Source: Flavobacteriaceae bacterium (GTDB lineage Bacteria > Bacteroidota > Bacteroidia > Flavobacteriales > Flavobacteriaceae). Taken from it: a DNA stretch of 64,000 nucleotides. The position numbers were made by a program, and so were the translations under genes. Below are positions 63,784-64,000 of this stretch, one piece after another. The stretch spans positions 620,001-684,000 of the forward strand of contig JAGYJF010000002.1 of NCBI GenBank assembly GCA_018402135.1, read 5' to 3'. How positions within the stretch are numbered: position 1 is the stretch's first letter; each line of letters begins with the position of its first letter. Under the pieces are notes generated by a model, which saw only the letters and a list, made by a program, of their open reading frames with translations, searched no databases and was not told the DNA's origin.

Positions 63784-64000
63784 TTAGTTTAATAATTGTT
63801 TGGCGTGCGCAATGGCTGAGCTGGGCAAACTGCTTCCACTTAACATTTGAGCAATTTCTACAATGCGTTCGTCTTTATCTAGAAGTTTGAGTTTGGTTTG
63901 TGTTTGCGCATCGGTATCTTCTTTAAAAACTTTGAAATGAGTATCTCCTTTTGCGGCAATTTGCGGCAAATGTGTTATAGCGAAAACCTGCAAATTATTA
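63784..64000 (-). CDS. recN: DNA repair protein RecN, C-terminal end (5' part outside window)
   Basis: About 72 codons of the C-terminal end are inside the window. NNLQVFAITHLPQIAAKGDT is the conserved H-loop region of the RecN ABC-type ATPase, followed by IVEIAQMLSGSSLPSSAIAH, which is the family's terminal helix. RecN is an SMC-like protein that helps repair double-strand breaks. The rest lies beyond base 64000. Confidence 0.93.
   Translation of the reverse strand, partial: NNLQVFAITHLPQIAAKGDTHFKVFKEDTDAQTQTKLKLLDKDERIVEIAQMLSGSSLPSSAIAHAKQLLN

Overview
The window is chromosomal DNA from a member of the Flavobacteriaceae (phylum Bacteroidota), probably marine; I cannot name the genus. The evidence is type IX secretion (T9SS) C-terminal sorting domains, DUF5686, DUF2911 and DUF3108 proteins, a bacillithiol-system YtxJ protein, low-GC sequence, few Shine-Dalgarno sites, and several promoters of the Bacteroidota type (TTTG, about 19-21 nt, TAnnTTTG). 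Most of it is ordinary core chromosome with short operons. No CRISPR array, phage or insertion sequence was seen.

Layout. 1-6120: the end of ftsK, lolA, an LptF/LptG-family permease, a RibBA whose GTP cyclohydrolase II half looks dead, a DegT aminotransferase and a nitroreductase. 6240-6830: a tRNA-Ser(TGA) with a consensus promoter, preceded by a broken tRNA-Ser-like fragment carrying an 18-bp palindrome. It is followed by two tandem 171-bp units, each ending in a copy of the tRNA 3' end. 6830-16570: an accessory, stress-flavoured block next to the tRNA: a Ca2+-type P-ATPase, a badly damaged gene for a PCMT-erythromycin esterase fusion, an operon of flavin reductase, M20 hydrolase and DUF1611 (DgcN-like) protein, a remnant of PEP synthase, dodecin, and a baeRF-family protein. 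This block is decaying.

16930-37540: core genes: DUF3108, two tandem M28 peptidases, a lipoprotein, ytxJ, clpB, deoC, deoD, smpB (probably leaderless), DUF5686, pcm, an oxidoreductase, a 3-hydroxyacyl-CoA dehydrogenase, DUF1015, YggS, a PduO-type adenosyltransferase and DUF2795. 37700-51170: secA, an M23 peptidase, DUF2911, meaB, an epimerase, a glycosyltransferase, a PAP2 phosphatase, a methyltransferase, a LolD-like ABC ATPase, a DnaQ/GIY-YIG fusion with no ordinary start codon, a potassium channel with a zinc-ribbon tail, and miaA. 51220-56270 (minus strand): glycosyltransferase, YbbR protein, coaE, then a histidine kinase and response regulator. 56350-62850: three large secreted proteins of T9SS type; the last has a frameshift in its sorting domain. 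The end holds fabI and the 3' end of recN.

Together the core genes serve envelope biogenesis (lolA, LptF/G, secA, LolD-like, T9SS cargo), proteostasis and repair (clpB, smpB, pcm, recN), nucleoside salvage (deoC, deoD) and cofactors (ribBA, coaE, the PduO-type adenosyltransferase, meaB). The least ordinary parts are the tRNA-Ser repeat locus and the decaying stress block beside it.
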